NCBI GenBank assembly: GCA_031769625.1
Contig: JAUIMM010000699.1
Coordinates: 62,001 to 126,000 of the forward strand
Reading direction: 5' to 3'
Length of the DNA stretch: 64,000 nucleotides
Source: Taudactylus pleione
Lineage: Eukaryota > Chordata > Amphibia > Anura > Myobatrachidae
Position 1 is the stretch's first letter. Each line of letters opens with the position of its first letter. Below, one piece after another: positions 1 to 12,847 of the stretch. Under the pieces are notes generated by a model. The model was not told the origin of the DNA and did no database searches. It was given only the letters and a program-made list of their open reading frames with translations. A program made the translations under genes and the position numbers.

Positions 1-184
1 AATGCATTGAAAGCAATGGAAACAACAAAAGCGCATACTTTGTGATATCTCCTCTTGTAGCAAACACAGACAGCTCAAAATTTCACTGGATGTGTTGAAG
101 ACCAAGACCCACAAATGTGATGTGAAATGGTTTTTCTCCCATGTTGCGTTTAAGAGAAAACAGCAAATGCACGTTTTAGGCCAA
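1..184 (+). repeat. Reference monomer of the satellite
   Basis: This first copy is close to the common form. Landmarks in order: the palindrome aatgcatt at the copy junction, a CpG at 32-33, a T/C-rich stretch near 47-57, a C-rich accaagaccc at 101-110, gtttttctc at 130-138, a CpG at 147-148, gagaaaac at 154-161, a CpG at 172-173 and the closing ttttaggcc. Recurrent variable sites define subtypes: position 18-25 (ggaaacaac, gaaaacaac, ggaaataac, or the 1-bp shorter ggaaacac), 31-36 (agcgc, agtgc, agttc, agtcc, agccc), 45 (gtgatatc or gtgttatc), 56-60 (tgtagc, tgtaac, tgttgc), accaagac or accaaaac, gaaatgg, gaaatcg or gaattgg, gttgcg, gctgcg or gttgca, and gcacg, gctcg, gcttg, gcaag or gcaca before tttta. 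The choice of base 1 as monomer start is arbitrary. Confidence 0.95.
130..161. repeat. Dyad 1 in the monomer (imperfect inverted repeat)
   Basis: The arm gtttttctc at 130-138 is the reverse complement of gagaaaac at 154-161 apart from one extra T, giving an 8-bp stem with a one-base bulge and a 15-base spacer (139-153). It recurs in almost every monomer. Where the G before the T run changes to gaaattg or the T run is lengthened (for example eight Ts at 6751-6758), the stem is only slightly altered. Whether it forms a cruciform or binds a protein cannot be told from sequence. Shown for the first monomer only. Confidence 0.6.
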
Positions 185-192
185 AATGCATT
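166..192. repeat. Dyad 2 spanning the monomer junction
   Basis: The arms are aatgca (166-171) plus tttt (174-177) against aaaa (183-186) plus tgcatt (187-192), with a two-base bulge at 172-173 and the loop aggcc at 178-182. That is a 10-bp interrupted stem only a few bases downstream of dyad 1. The outer arms are shared with the palindrome aatgcatt. Subtypes with gctcg or gcttg lose one pair in the outer stem; gcacg, gcaag and gcaca subtypes keep it. Short dyads are common in centromeric satellites that lack CENP-B boxes, so a structural role is possible but unproven here. Shown for the first junction only. Confidence 0.6.
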
Positions 193-2299
193 GAAAGCAA
201 TGGAAACAACAAAAGCGCATACTTTGTGTTATCTCCTCTTGTAGCAAACACAGACAGCTCAAAATTTCACTGGATGTGTTGAAGACCAAAACCCACAAAT
301 GTTATGTGAAATGGTTTTTCTCCCATGTTGCGTTTAAGAGAAAACAGCAAATGCTCGTTTTAGGCCAAAATGCATTGAAAGCAATGAAAACAACAAAAGC
401 GCATACTTTGTGATATCTCCTCTTGTAGCAAACACAGACAGCTCAAAATTTCACTGGATGTGTTGAAGACCAAAACCCACAAATGTGATGTGAAATGGTT
501 TTTCTCCCATGTTGCGTTTAAGAGAAAACAGCAAATGCTCGTTTTATGCCAAAATGCATTGAAAGCAATGAAAACAACAAAAGCGCATACTTTGTGATAT
601 CTCCTCTTGTAGCAAACACAGACAGCTCAAAATTTCACTGGATGTGTTGAAGACCAAGACCCACAAATGTGATGTGAAATGGTTTTTCTCCCATGTTGCG
701 TTTAATAGAAAACAGCAAATGCTCGTTTTAGGCCAAAATGCATTGAAAGCAATGGAAACACAAAAGCGCATACTTTGTGTTATCTCCTCTTGTAGCAAAC
801 ACAGACAGCTCAAAATTTCACTGGATGTGTTGAAGACCAAAACCCACAAATGTGATGTGAAATCGTTTTTCTCCCATGTTGCGTTTAAGAGAAAACAGCA
901 AATGCTCGTTTTAGGCCAAAATGCATTGAAAGCAATGAAAACAACAAAAGCGCATACTTTGTGATATCTCCTCTTGTAGCAAAAACAGACAGCTCAAAAT
1001 TTCACTGGATGTGTTGAAGACCAAGACCCACAAATGTGATGTGTAATGGTTTTTCTCCCATGTTACGTTTAAGAGAAAACAGCAAATGCACGTTTTAGGC
1101 CAAAATGCATTGAAAGCAATGAAAACAACAAAAGCGCATACTTTGTGATATCTCCTCTTGTAGCAAACACAGACAGCTCAAAATTTCACTGGATGTGTTG
1201 AAGACCAAGACCCACAAATGTGATGTGAAATGGTTTTTCTCCCATGTTGCGTTTAAGAGAAAACAGCAAATGCACGTTTTAGGCCAAAATGCATTGAAAG
1301 CAATGAAAACAACAAAAGCGCATACTTTGTGATATCTCCTCTTGTAGCAAACACAGACAGCTCAAAATTTCACTGGATGTGTTGAAGACCAAGACCCACA
1401 AATGTGATGTGAAATGGTTTTTCTCCCATGTTGCGTTTAAGAGAAAACAGCAAATGCACGTTTTAGGCCAAAATGCATTGAAAGCAATGGAAACAACAAA
1501 AGTGCATACTTTGTGATATCTCCTCTTGTAGCAAACACAGACAGCTCAAAATTTCACTTGATGTGTTGAAGACCAAGACCCACAAATGTGATGTGAAATG
1601 GTTTTTCTCCCATGTTGCGTTTAAGAGAAAACAGCAAATGCACGTTTTAGGCCAAAATGCATTGAAAGCAATGGAAACAACAAAAGCGCATACTTTGTGT
1701 TATCTCCTCTTGTAGCAAACACAGACAGCTCAAAATTTCACTGGATGTGTTGAAGACCAAAACCCACAAATGTGATGTGAAATGGTTTTTCTCCCATATT
1801 GCGTTTAAGAGAAAACAGCAAATGCACGTTTTAGGCCAAAATGCATTGAAAGCAATGGAAACAACAAAAGCGCATACTTTGTGTTATCTCCTCTTGTAGC
1901 AGACACAGACAGCTCAAAATTTCACTGGATGTGTTGAAGACCAAAACCCACAAATGTGATGTGAAATGGTTTTTCTCCCATGCTGCGTTTAAGAGAAAAC
2001 AGCAAATGCAAGTTTTAGGCCAAAATGCATTGAAAGCAATGGAAATAACAAAAGCGCATACTTTGTGATATCTCCTCTTGTAGCAAACACAGACAGCTCA
2101 AAATTTCACTAGATGTGTTGAAGACCAAGACCCACAAATGTGATGTGAAATGGTTTTTCTCCCATGTTGCCTTTAAGAGAAAACAGCAAATGCACGTTTT
2201 AGGCCAAAATGCATTGAAAGCAATGAAAACAACAAAAGCGCATACTTTGTGATATCTCCTCTTGTAGCAAACACAGACAGCTCAAAATTCACTGGATGT

Positions 2300-5200
2300 G
2301 TTGAAGACCAAAACCCACAAATGTGATGTGAAATGGTTTTTCTCCCATGTTGCGTTTAAGAGAAAACAGCAAATGCTCGTTTTATGCCAAAATGCATTGA
2401 AAGCAATGAAAACAACAAAAGCGCATACTTTGTGATATCTCCTCTTGTAGCAAACACAGACAGCTCAAAATTTCACTGGATGTGTTGAAGACCAAGACCC
2501 ACAAATGTGATGTGAAATGGTTTTTCTCCCATGTTGCGTTTAATAGAAAACAGCAAATGCTCGTTTTAGGCCAAAATGCATTGAAAGCAATGGAAACACA
2601 AAAGCACATACTTTGTGTTATCTCCTCTTGTAGCAAACACAGACAGCTCAAAATTTCACTGGATGTGTTGAAGACCAAAACCCACAAATGTGATGTGAAA
2701 TCGTTTTTCTCCCATGTTGCGTTTAAGAGAAAACAGCAAATGCTCATTTTATGCCAAAATGCATTGAAAGCAATGAAAACAACAAAAGCGCATACTTTGT
2801 GATATCTCCTCTTGCAGCAAAAACAGACAGCTCAAAATTTCACTGGATGTGTTGAAGACCAAGACCCACAAATGTGATGTGTAATGGTTTTTCTCCCATG
2901 TTACGTTTAAGAGAAAACAGCAAATGCACGTTTTAGGCCAAAATGCATTGAAAGCAATGAAAACAACAAAAGCGCATACTTTGTGATATCTCCTCTTGTA
3001 GCAAACACAGACAGCTCAAAATTTCACTGGATGTGTTGAAGACCAAGACCCACAAATGTGATGTGAAATGGTTTTTCTCCCATGTTGCGTTTAAGAGAAA
3101 ACAGCAAATGCACGTTTTAGGCCAAAATGCATTGAAAGCAATGGAAACAACAAAAGTGCATACTTTGTGATATCTCCTCTTGTAGCAAACACAGACAGCT
3201 CAAAATTTCACTTGATGTGTTGAAGACCAAGACCCACAAATGTGATGTGAAATGGTTTTTCTCCCATGTTGCGTTTAAGAGAAAACAGCAAATGCTCGTT
3301 TTAGGCCAAAATGCATTGAAAGCAATGAAAACAACAAAAGCGCATACTTTGTGATATCTCCTCTTGTAGCAAACACAGACAGCTCAAAATTTCACTGGAT
3401 GTGTTGAAGACCAAGTCCCACAAATGTGATGTGAAATGGTTTTTCTCCCATGTTGCGTTTAAGAGAAAACAGCAAATGCACGTTTTAGGCCAAAATGCAT
3501 TGAAAGCAATGGAAATAACAAAAGCGCATACTTTGTGATATCTCCTCTTGTAGCAAACACAGACAGCTCAAAATTTCACTGGATGTGTTGAAGTCCAAGA
3601 CCCACAAATGTGATGTGAAATGGTTTTTCTCCCATGTTGCGTTTAAGAGAAAACAGCAAATGCACGTTTTAGGCCAAAATGCATTGAAAGCAATGAAAAC
3701 AACAAAAGCGCATACTTTGTGATATCTCCTCTTGTAGCAAACACAGACAGCTCAAAATTTCACTGGATGTGTTGAAGACCAAGACCCACAAATGTGATGT
3801 GAAATGGTTTTTCTCCCATGTTGCGTTTAAGAGAAAACAGCAAATGCACGTTTTAGGCCAAAATGCATTGAAAGCAATGGAAACAACAAAAGTGCATACT
3901 TTGTGATATCTCCTCTTGTAGCAAACACAGACAGCTCAAAATTTCACTGGATGTGTTGAAGACCAAGACCCACAAATGTGATGTGAAATGGTTTTTCTCC
4001 CATGTTGCGTTTAAGAGAAAACAGCAAATGCACGTTTTAGGCCAAAATGCATTGAAAGCAATGGAAACAACAAAAGCGCATACTTTGTGTTATCTCCTCT
4101 TGTAGCAAACACAGACAGCTCAAAATTTCACTGGATGTGTTGAAGACCAAAACCCACAAATGTGATGTGAAATGGTTTTTCTCCCATATTGCGTTTAAGA
4201 GAAAACAGCAAATGCACGTTTTAGGCCAAAATGCATTGAAAGCAATGGAAACAACAAAAGCGCATACTTTGTGTTATCTCCTCTTGTAGCAGACACAGAC
4301 AGCTCAAAATTTCACTGGATGTGTTGAAGACCAAAACCCACAAATGTGATGTGAAATGGTTTTTCTCCCATGCTGCGTTTAAGAGAAAACAGCAAATGCA
4401 AGTTTTAGGCCAAAATGCATTGAAAGCAATGGAAATAACAAAAGCGCATACTTTGTGATATCTCCTCTTGTAGCAAACACAGACAGCTCAAAATTTCACT
4501 AGATGTGTTGAAGACCAAGAACCACAAATGTGATGTGAAATGGTTTTTCTCCCATGTTGCCTTTAAGAGAAAACAGCAAATGCACGTTTTAGGCCAAAAT
4601 GCATTGAAAGCAATGAAAACAACAAAAGCGCATACTTTGTGATATCTCCTCTTGTAGCAAACACAGACAGCTCAAAATTTCACTGGATGTGTTGAAGACC
4701 AAGACCCACAAATGTGATGTGAAATGGTTTTTCTCCCATGTTGCGTTTAAGAGAAAACAGCAAATGCACGTTTTAGGCCAAAATGCATTGAAAGCAATGG
4801 AAACAACAAAAGCGCATACTTTGTGATATCTCCTCTTGTAGCAAACACAGACAGCTCAAAATTTCACTGGATGTGTTGAAGACCAAGACCAACAAATGTG
4901 ATGTGAAATGGTTTTTCTCCCATGTTGCATTTAAGAGAAAACAGCAAATGCACGTTTTAGGCCAAAATGCATTGAAAGCAATGGAAACAACAAAAGTGCA
5001 TACTTTGTGATATCTCCTCTTGTAGCAAACACAGACAGCTCAAAATTTCACTGGATGTGTTGAAGACCAAGACCCACAAATGTGATGTGAAATGGTTTTT
5101 CTCCCATGTTGCGTTTAAGAGAAAACAGCAAATGCTCGTTTTAGGCCAAAATGCATTGAAAGCAATGAAAACAACAAAAGCGCATACTTTGTGATATCTC

Positions 5201-6346
5201 CTCTTGTAGCAAACACAGACAGCTCAAAATTTCACTGTATGTGTTGAAGACCAAGACCCACAAATGTGATGTGAAATGGTTTTTCTCCAATGTTGCGTTT
5301 AAGAGAAAACAGCAAATGCAAGTTTTAGGCCAAAATGCATTGAAAGCAAAGGAAATAACAAAAGTCCATACTTTGTGATATCTCCTCTTGTAGCAAACAC
5401 AGACACCTCAAAATTTCACTGGATGTGTTGAAGACCAAGACCCACAAATGTGATGTGAAATGGTTTTTCTCCCATGTTGCGTTTAAGAGAAAACAGCAAA
5501 TGCACGTTTTAGGCCAAAATGCATTGAAAGCAATGAAAACAACAAAAGTGCATACTTTGTGATATCTCCTCTTGTAGCAAACACAGACAGCTCAAAATTT
5601 CACTGGATGTGTTGAAGACCAAGACCCACAAATGTGATGTGAAATGGTTTTTCTCCCATGTTGCATTTAAGAGAAAACAGCAAATGCACGTTTTAGGCCA
5701 AAATGCATTGAAAGCAATGGAAACAACAAAAGCGCATACTTTGTGATATCTCCTCTTGTAGCAAACACAGACAGCTCAAAATTTCACTGGATGTGTTGAA
5801 GACCAAGACCCACAAATGTGATGTGAAATGGTTTTTCTCCCATGTTGCGTTTAAGAGAAAACAGCAAATGCACGTTTTAGGCCAAAATGCATTGAAAGCA
5901 ATGGAAACAACAAAAGCGCATACTTTGTGATATCTCCTCTTGTAGCAAACACAGACAGCTCAAAATTTCACTGGATGTGTTGAAGACCAAGACCCACAAA
6001 TGTGATGTGAAATGGTTTTTCTCCCATGTTGCGTTTAAGAGAAAACAGCAAATGCACGTTTTAGGCCAAAATGCATTGAAAGCAATGGAAACAACAAAAG
6101 CGCATACTTTGTGTTATCTCCTCTTGTAGCAAACACAGACAGCTCAAAATTTCACTGGATGTGTTGAAGACCAAAACCCACAAATGTTATGTGAAATGGT
6201 TTTTCTCCCATGTTGCGTTTAAGAGAAAACAGCAAATGCTCGTTTTAGGCCAAAATGCATTGAAAGCAATGAAAACAACAAAAGCGCATACTTTGTGATA
6301 TCTCCTCTTGTAGCAAACACAGACAGCTCAAAATTTCACTGGATGT
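2300..6346 (+). repeat. 22-monomer HOR unit, copy 1 (about 4047 bp)
   Basis: Position x here matches x+4047, and x+4050 after a 3-bp expansion of a T run at 6751-6758 in the second copy. Shared rare variants include taatagaaaac, gtgtaatgg, accaagtccc, gaagtccaag, ctcccatatt, cagacacagac after tgtagc, and gcctttaag. Copy edges are approximate because neighbouring monomers are themselves similar. Private differences exist, such as gcacg at 3478 against gcaag in the partner. Confidence 0.75.
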
Positions 6347-9300
6347 GTTGAAGACCAAAACCCACAAATGTGATGTGAAATGGTTTTTCTCCCATGTTGC
6401 GTTTAAGAGAAAACAGCAAATGCTCGTTTTATGCCAAAATGCATTGAAAGCAATGAAAACAACAAAAGCGCATACTTTGTGATATCTCCTCTTGTAGCAA
6501 ACACAGACAGCTCAAAATTTCACTGGATGTGTTGAAGACCAAGACCCACAAATGTGATGTGAAATGGTTTTTCTCCCATGTTGCGTTTAATAGAAAACAG
6601 CAAATGCTCGTTTTAGGCCAAAATGCATTGAAAGCAATGGAAACACAAAAGCGCATACTTTGTGTTATCTCCTCTTGTAGCAAACACAGACAGCTCAAAA
6701 TTTCACTGGATGTGTTGAAGACCAAAACCCACAAATGTGATGTGAAATCGTTTTTTTTCTCCCATGTTGCGTTTAAGAGAAAACAGCAAATGCTCGTTTT
6801 AGGCCAAAATGCATTGAAAGCAATGAAAACAACAAAAGCGCATACTTTGTGATATCTCCTCTTGTAGCAAAAACAGACAGCTCAAAATTTCACTGGATGT
6901 GTTGAAGACCAAGACCCACAAATGTGATGTGTAATGGTTTTTCTCCCATGTTACGTTTAAGAGAAAACAGCAAATGCACGTTTTAGGCCAAAATGCATTG
7001 AAAGCAATGAAAACAACAAAAGCGCATACTTTGTGATATCTCCTCTTGTAGCAAACACAGACAGCTCAAAATTTCACTGGATGTGTTGAAGACCAAGACC
7101 CACAAATGTGATGTGAAATGGTTTTTCTCCCATGTTGCGTTTAAGAGAAAACAGCAAATGCACGTTTTAGGCCAAAATGCATTGAAAGCAATGGAAACAA
7201 CAAAAGTGCATACTTTGTGATATCTCCTCTTGTAGCAAACACAGACAGCTCAAAATTTCACTTGATGTGTTGAAGACCAAGACCCACAAATGTGATGTGA
7301 AATAGTTTTTCTCCCATGTTGCGTTTAAGAGAAAACAGCAAATGCTCGTTTTAGGCCAAAATGCATTGAAAGCAATGAAAACAACAAAAGCGCATACTTT
7401 GTGATATCTCCTCTTGTAGCAAACACAGACAGCTCAAAATTTCACTGGATGTGTTGAAGACCAAGTCCCACAAATGTGATGTGAAATGGTTTTTCTCCCA
7501 TGTTGCGTTTAAGAGAAAACAGCAAATGCAAGTTTTAGGCCAAAATGCATTGAAAGCAATGGAAATAACAAAAGCGCATACTTTGTGATATCTCCTCTTG
7601 TAGCAAACACAGACAGCTCAAAATTTCACTGGATGTGTTGAAGTCCAAGACCCACAAATGTGATGTGAAATGGTTTTTCTCCCATGTTGCGTTTAAGAGA
7701 AAACAGCAAATGCACGTTTTAGGCCAAAATGCATTGAAAGCAATGAAAACAACAAAAGCGCATACTTTGTGATATCTCCTCTTGTAGCAAACACAGACAG
7801 CTCAAAATTTCACTGGATGTGTTGAAGACCAAGACCCACAAATGTGATGTGAAATGGTTTTTCTCCCATGTTGCGTTTAAGAGAAAACAGCAAATGCACG
7901 TTTTAGGCCAAAATGCATTGAAAGCAATGGAAACAACAAAAGTGCATACTTTGTGATATCTCCTCTTGTAGCAAACACAGACAGCTCAAAATTTCACTGG
8001 ATGTGTTGAAGACCAAGACCCACAAATGTGATGTGAAATGGTTTTTCTCCCATGTTGCGTTTAAGAGAAAACAGCAAATGCACGTTTTAGGCCAAAATGC
8101 ATTGAAAGCAATGGAAACAACAAAAGCGCATACTTTGTGTTATCTCCTCTTGTAGCAAACACAGACAGCTCAAAATTTCACTGGATGTGTTGAAGACCAA
8201 AACCCACAAATGTGATGTGAAATGGTTTTTCTCCCATATTGCGTTTAAGAGAAAACAGCAAATGCACGTTTTAGGCCAAAATGCATTGAAAGCAATGGAA
8301 ACAACAAAAGCGCATACTTTGTGTTATCTCCTCTTGTAGCAGACACAGACAGCTCAAAATTTCACTGGATGTGTTGAAGACCAAAACCCACAAATGTGAT
8401 GTGAAATGGTTTTTCTCCCATGCTGCGTTTAAGAGAAAACAGCAAATGCAAGTTTTAGGCCAAAATGCATTGAAAGCAATGGAAATAACAAAAGCGCATA
8501 CTTTGTGATATCTCCTCTTGTAGCAAACACAGACAGCTCAAAATTTCACTAGATGTGTTGAAGACCAAGACCCACAAATGTGATGTGAAATGGTTTTTCT
8601 CCCATGTTGCCTTTAAGAGAAAACAGCAAATGCACGTTTTAGGCCAAAATGCATTGAAAGCAATGAAAACAACAAAAGCACATACTTTGTGATATCTCCT
8701 CTTGTAGCAAACACAGACAGCTCAAAATGTCACTGGATGTGTTGAAGACCAAGACCCACAAATGTGATGTGAAATGGTTTTTCTCCCATGTTGCGTTTAA
8801 GAGAAAACAGCAAATGCACGTTTTAGGCCAAAATGCATTGAAAGCAATGGAAACAACAAAAGCGCATACTTTGTGATATCTCCTCTTGTAGCAAACACAG
8901 ACAGCTCAAATTTCACTGGATGTGTTGAAGACCAAGACCAACAAATGTGATGTGAAATGGTTTTTCTCCCATGTTGCATTTAAGAGAAAACAGCAAATGC
9001 ACGTTTTAGGCCAAAATGCATTGAAAGCAATGGAAACAACAAAAGTGCATACTTTGTGATATCTCCTCTTGTAGCAAACACAGACAGCTCAAAATTTCAC
9101 TGGATGTGATGAAGACCAAGACCCACAAATGTGATGTGAAATGGTTTTTCTCCCATGTTGCGTTTAAGAGAAAACAGCAAATGCTCGTTTTAGGCCAAAA
9201 TGCATTGAAAGCAATGAAAACAACAAAAGCGCATACTTTGTGATATCTCCTCTTGTAGCAAACACAGACAGCTCAAAATTTCACTGGATGTGTTGAAGAC

Positions 9301-9450
9301 CAAGACCCACAAATGTGATGTGAAATGGTTTTTTCTCCAATGTTGCGTTTAAGAGAAAACAGCAAATGCAAGTTTTAGGCCAAAATGCATTGAAAGCAAA
9401 GGAAATAACAAAAGTCCATACTTTGTGATATCTCCTCTTGTAGCAAACAC
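6347..9450 (+). repeat. 22-monomer HOR unit, copy 2 (partial, about 17 monomers)
   Basis: This is the tandem partner of the preceding unit at an offset of 4047-4050 bp. It holds the same rare variants in the same order up to the monomer with aaagtccata (9411), after which the order of subtypes changes. Private changes include the T-run expansion at 6751-6758, a 1-bp loss in ctcaaatttcac near 8905 and an extra T near 9330. The unit breaks off where domain B begins. Confidence 0.75.
6751..6758 (+). repeat. Expanded T run in one monomer
   Basis: There are eight Ts where most monomers have five, a 3-bp gain private to this copy. It steps the copy-to-copy offset from 4047 to 4050 bp and so works as a ruler for the domain A duplication. 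Confidence 0.9.
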
Positions 9451-10089
9451 AGACAGCTCAAAATTTCACTGGATGTGTTGAAGACCAAGACCCCCAAATG
9501 TGATGTGAAATGGTTTTTCTCCCATGTTGCGTTTAAGAGAAAACAGCAAATGCACGTTTTAGGCCAAAATGCATTGAAAGCAATGGAAACAACAAAAGCG
9601 CATACTTTGTGTTATCTCCTCTTGTAGCAAACACAGACAGCTCAAAATTTCACTGGATGTGTTGAAGACCAAGTCCCACAAATGTGATGTGAAATGGTTT
9701 TTCTCCCATGTTGCGTTTAAGAGAAACAGCAAATGCAAGTTTTAGGCCAAAATGCATTGAAAGCAATGGAAATAACAAAAGCGCATACTTTGTGATATCT
9801 CCTCTTGTAGCAAACACAGACAGCTCAAAATTTCACTGGATGTGTTGAAGACCAAGACCCACAAATGTGATGTGAAATGGTTTTTCTCCCATGTTGCATT
9901 TAAGAGAAAACAGCAAATGCACGTTTTAGGCCAAAATGCATTGAAAGCAATGAAAACAACAAAAGCGCATACTTTGTGATATCTCCTCTTGTAGCAAACA
10001 CAGACAGCTCAAAATTTCACTGGATGTGTTGAAGACCAAGACCCACAAATGTGATGTGAAATGGTTTTTCTCCCATGTTGCGTTTAAGA

Positions 10090-12830
10090 GAAAACAGCAA
10101 ATGCACGTTTTAGGCCAAAATGCATTGAAAGCAATGGAAACAACAAAAGTGCATACTTTGTGATATCTCCTCTTGTAGCAAACACAGACAGCTCAAAATT
10201 TCACTGGATGTGTTGAAGACCAAGACCCACAATGTGATGTGAAATGGTTTTTCTCCCATGTTGCGTTTAAGAGAAAACAGCAAATGCACGTTTTAGGCCA
10301 AAATGCATTGAAAGCAATGGAAACAACAAAAGCGCATACTTTGTGTTATCTCCTCTTGTAGCAAACACAGACAGCTCAAAATTTCACTGGATGTGTTGAA
10401 GACCAAAACCCACAAATGTGATGTGAAATGGTTTTTCTCCCATGTTGCGTTTAAGAGAAAACAGCAAATGCACGTTTTAGGCCAAAATGCATTGAAAGCA
10501 ATGGAAACAACAAAAGCGCATACTTTGTGTTATCTCCTCTTGTAGCAAACACAGACAGCTCAAAATTTCACTGGATGTGTTGAAGACCAAAACCCACAAA
10601 TGTGATGTGAAATGGTTTTTCTCCCATGCTGCGTTTAAGAGAAAACAGCAAATGCAAGTTTTAGGCCAAAATGCATTGAAAGCAATGGAAATAACAAAAG
10701 CGTATACTTTGTGATATCTCCTCTTGTAGCAAACACAGACACCTCAAAATTTCACTGGATGTGTTGAAGACCAAGACCCACAAATGTGATGTGAAATGGT
10801 TTTTCTCCCATGTTGCATTAAGAGAAAACAGCAAATGCACGTTTTAGGCCAAAATGCATTGAAAGCAATGAAAACAACAAAAGCGCATACTTTGTGATAT
10901 CTCCTCTTGTAGCAAACACAGACAGCTCAAAATTTCACTGGATGTGTTGAAGACCAAGACCCACAAATGTGATGTGAAATGGTTTTTCTCCAATGTTGCG
11001 TTTAAGAGAAAACAGCAAATGCACGTTTTAGGCCAAAATGCATTGAAAGCAATGGAAACAACAAAAGCGCATACTTTGTGATATCTCCTCTTGTAGCAAA
11101 CACAGACAGCTCAAAATTTCACTGGATGTGTTGAAGACCAAGACCCACAAATGTGATGTGAAATGGTTTTTCTCCTATGTTGCGTTTAAGAGAAAACAGC
11201 AAATGCACGTTTTAGGCCAAAATGCATTGAAAGCAATGGAAACAACAAAAGCACATACTTTGTGATATCTCCTCTTGTAGCAAACACAGACAGCTCAAAA
11301 TTTCACTGGATGTGTTGAAGACCAAGACCCACAAATGTGATGTGAAATGGTTTTTCTCCCATGTTGCGTTTAAGAGAAAACAGCAAATGCACGTTTTAGG
11401 CCAAAATGCATTGAAAGCAATGGAAACAACAAAAGCGCATACTTTGTGTTATCTCCTCTTGTAGCAAACACAGACAGCTCAAAATTTCAATGGATGTGTT
11501 GAAGACCAAAACCCACAAATGTGATGTGAAATGGTTTTTCTCCCATGTTGCATTTAAGAGAAAACAGCAAATGCAAGTTTTAGGCCAAAATGCATTGAAA
11601 GCAATGGAAACAACAAAAGCGCATACTTTGTGATATCTCCTCTTGTAGCAAACACAGACAGCTCAAAATTTCACTGGATGTGTTGAAGACCAAAACCAAC
11701 AAATGTGATGTGAAATGGTTTTTCTCCCATGTTGCGTTTAAGAGAAAACAGCAAATGCAAGTTTTAGGCCAAAATGCATTGAAAGCAATGGAAATAACAA
11801 AAGCGCATACTTTGTGATATCTCCTCTTGTAGCAAACACAGACAGCTCAAAATTTCACTGGATGTGTTGAAGACCAAAACCCACAAATGTGATGTGAAAT
11901 GGTTTTTCTCCCATGTTGCGTTTAAGAGAAAACAGCAAATGCACGTTTTAGGCCAAAATGCATTGAAAGCAATGGAAACAACAAAAGCGCATACTTTGTG
12001 ATATCTCCTCTTGTAGCAAACACAGACAGCTCAAAATTTCACTGGATGTGTTGAAGACCAAGACCCACAAATGTGATGTGAAATGGTTTTTCTCCCATGT
12101 TGCGTTTAAGAGAAAACAGCAAATGCACGTTTTAGGCCAAAATGCATTGAAAGCAATGGAAACAACAAAAGCGCATACTTTGTGATATCTCCTCTTGTAG
12201 CAAACACAGACAGCTCAAAATTTCACTGGATGTGTTGAAGACCAAGACCCACAAATGTGATGTGAAATGGTTTTTCTCCCATGTTGCGTTTAAGAGAAAA
12301 CAGCAAATGCACGTTTTAGGCCAAAATGCATTGAAAGTAATGGAAACAACAAAAGCGCATACTTTGTGATATCTCCTCTTGTAGCAAACGCAGACAGCTC
12401 AAAATTTCACTGGATGTGTTGAAGACCAAGACCCACAAATATGATGTGAAAAGGTTTTTCTCCCATGTTGCATTTAAGAGAAAACAGCAAATGCACGTTT
12501 TAGGCCAAAATGCATTGAAAGCAATGGAAACAACAAAAGCGCATACTTTGTGATATCTCCTCTTGTAGCAAACACAGACAGCTCAAAATTTCACTGGATG
12601 TGTTGAAGACCAAGACCCACAAATGTGATGTGAAATGGTTTTTCTCCCATGCTGCGTTTAAGAGAAAACAGCAAATGCTCGTTTTAGGCCAAAATGCATT
12701 GAAAGCAATGAAAACAACAAAAGCGCATACTTTGTGATATCTCCTCTTGTTGCAAACACAGACAGCTCAAAATTTCACTGGATATGTTGAAGACCAAGAC
12801 CCACAAATGTGATGTGAAATGGTTTTTCTC
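10090..12830 (+). repeat. 15-monomer HOR unit, copy 1
   Basis: It matches 12848-15775 with the offset rising from 2758 to 2945 bp. Private 1-bp deletions in this copy (cccacaatgtg near 10230 and ttgcattaagag near 10816) explain the small offset steps. The order of subtypes, including gtatac, acacctc, ctccaatg and gtaatgg monomers, is the same in both copies. Edges are approximate to within a monomer. Confidence 0.72.
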
Positions 12831-12847
12831 CCATGTTGCGTTTAAGA

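Larger units (their letters stand above)
1..9567 (+). repeat. Satellite domain A: about 52 monomers, 22-monomer HOR
   Basis: Monomers with gctcg before tttta, agtgc at the first CpG site, and gaaaacaac are frequent. Rare markers recur at fixed distance: the gctcgttttatgcc monomer followed by a 183-bp monomer at about 535-780, 2373-2610 and 6420-6660; gtgtaatgg at about 1040, 2880 and 6930; ctcccatatt at 1791, 4181 and 8231; and aaagtccata at 5361 and 9411. Distances of 4047-4050 bp correspond to 22 monomers. The first 1.27 kb of the window matches 5886 onward at an offset of 5885-5888 bp (32 monomers). There is no gene or other element in the domain. Confidence 0.85.

Noticed and set aside
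46..60. Possible Pol III box or tRNA-like stretch
   Set aside because: I found no pair of A and B box motifs at proper spacing and no cloverleaf in the monomer.
166..192. Rho-independent terminator
   Set aside because: The stem is A/T-rich with a bulge and no following T run, and the context is eukaryotic satellite.
6751..6758. Microsatellite or regulatory poly-T
   Set aside because: It is only a 3-bp gain in the normal five-T run of one monomer.
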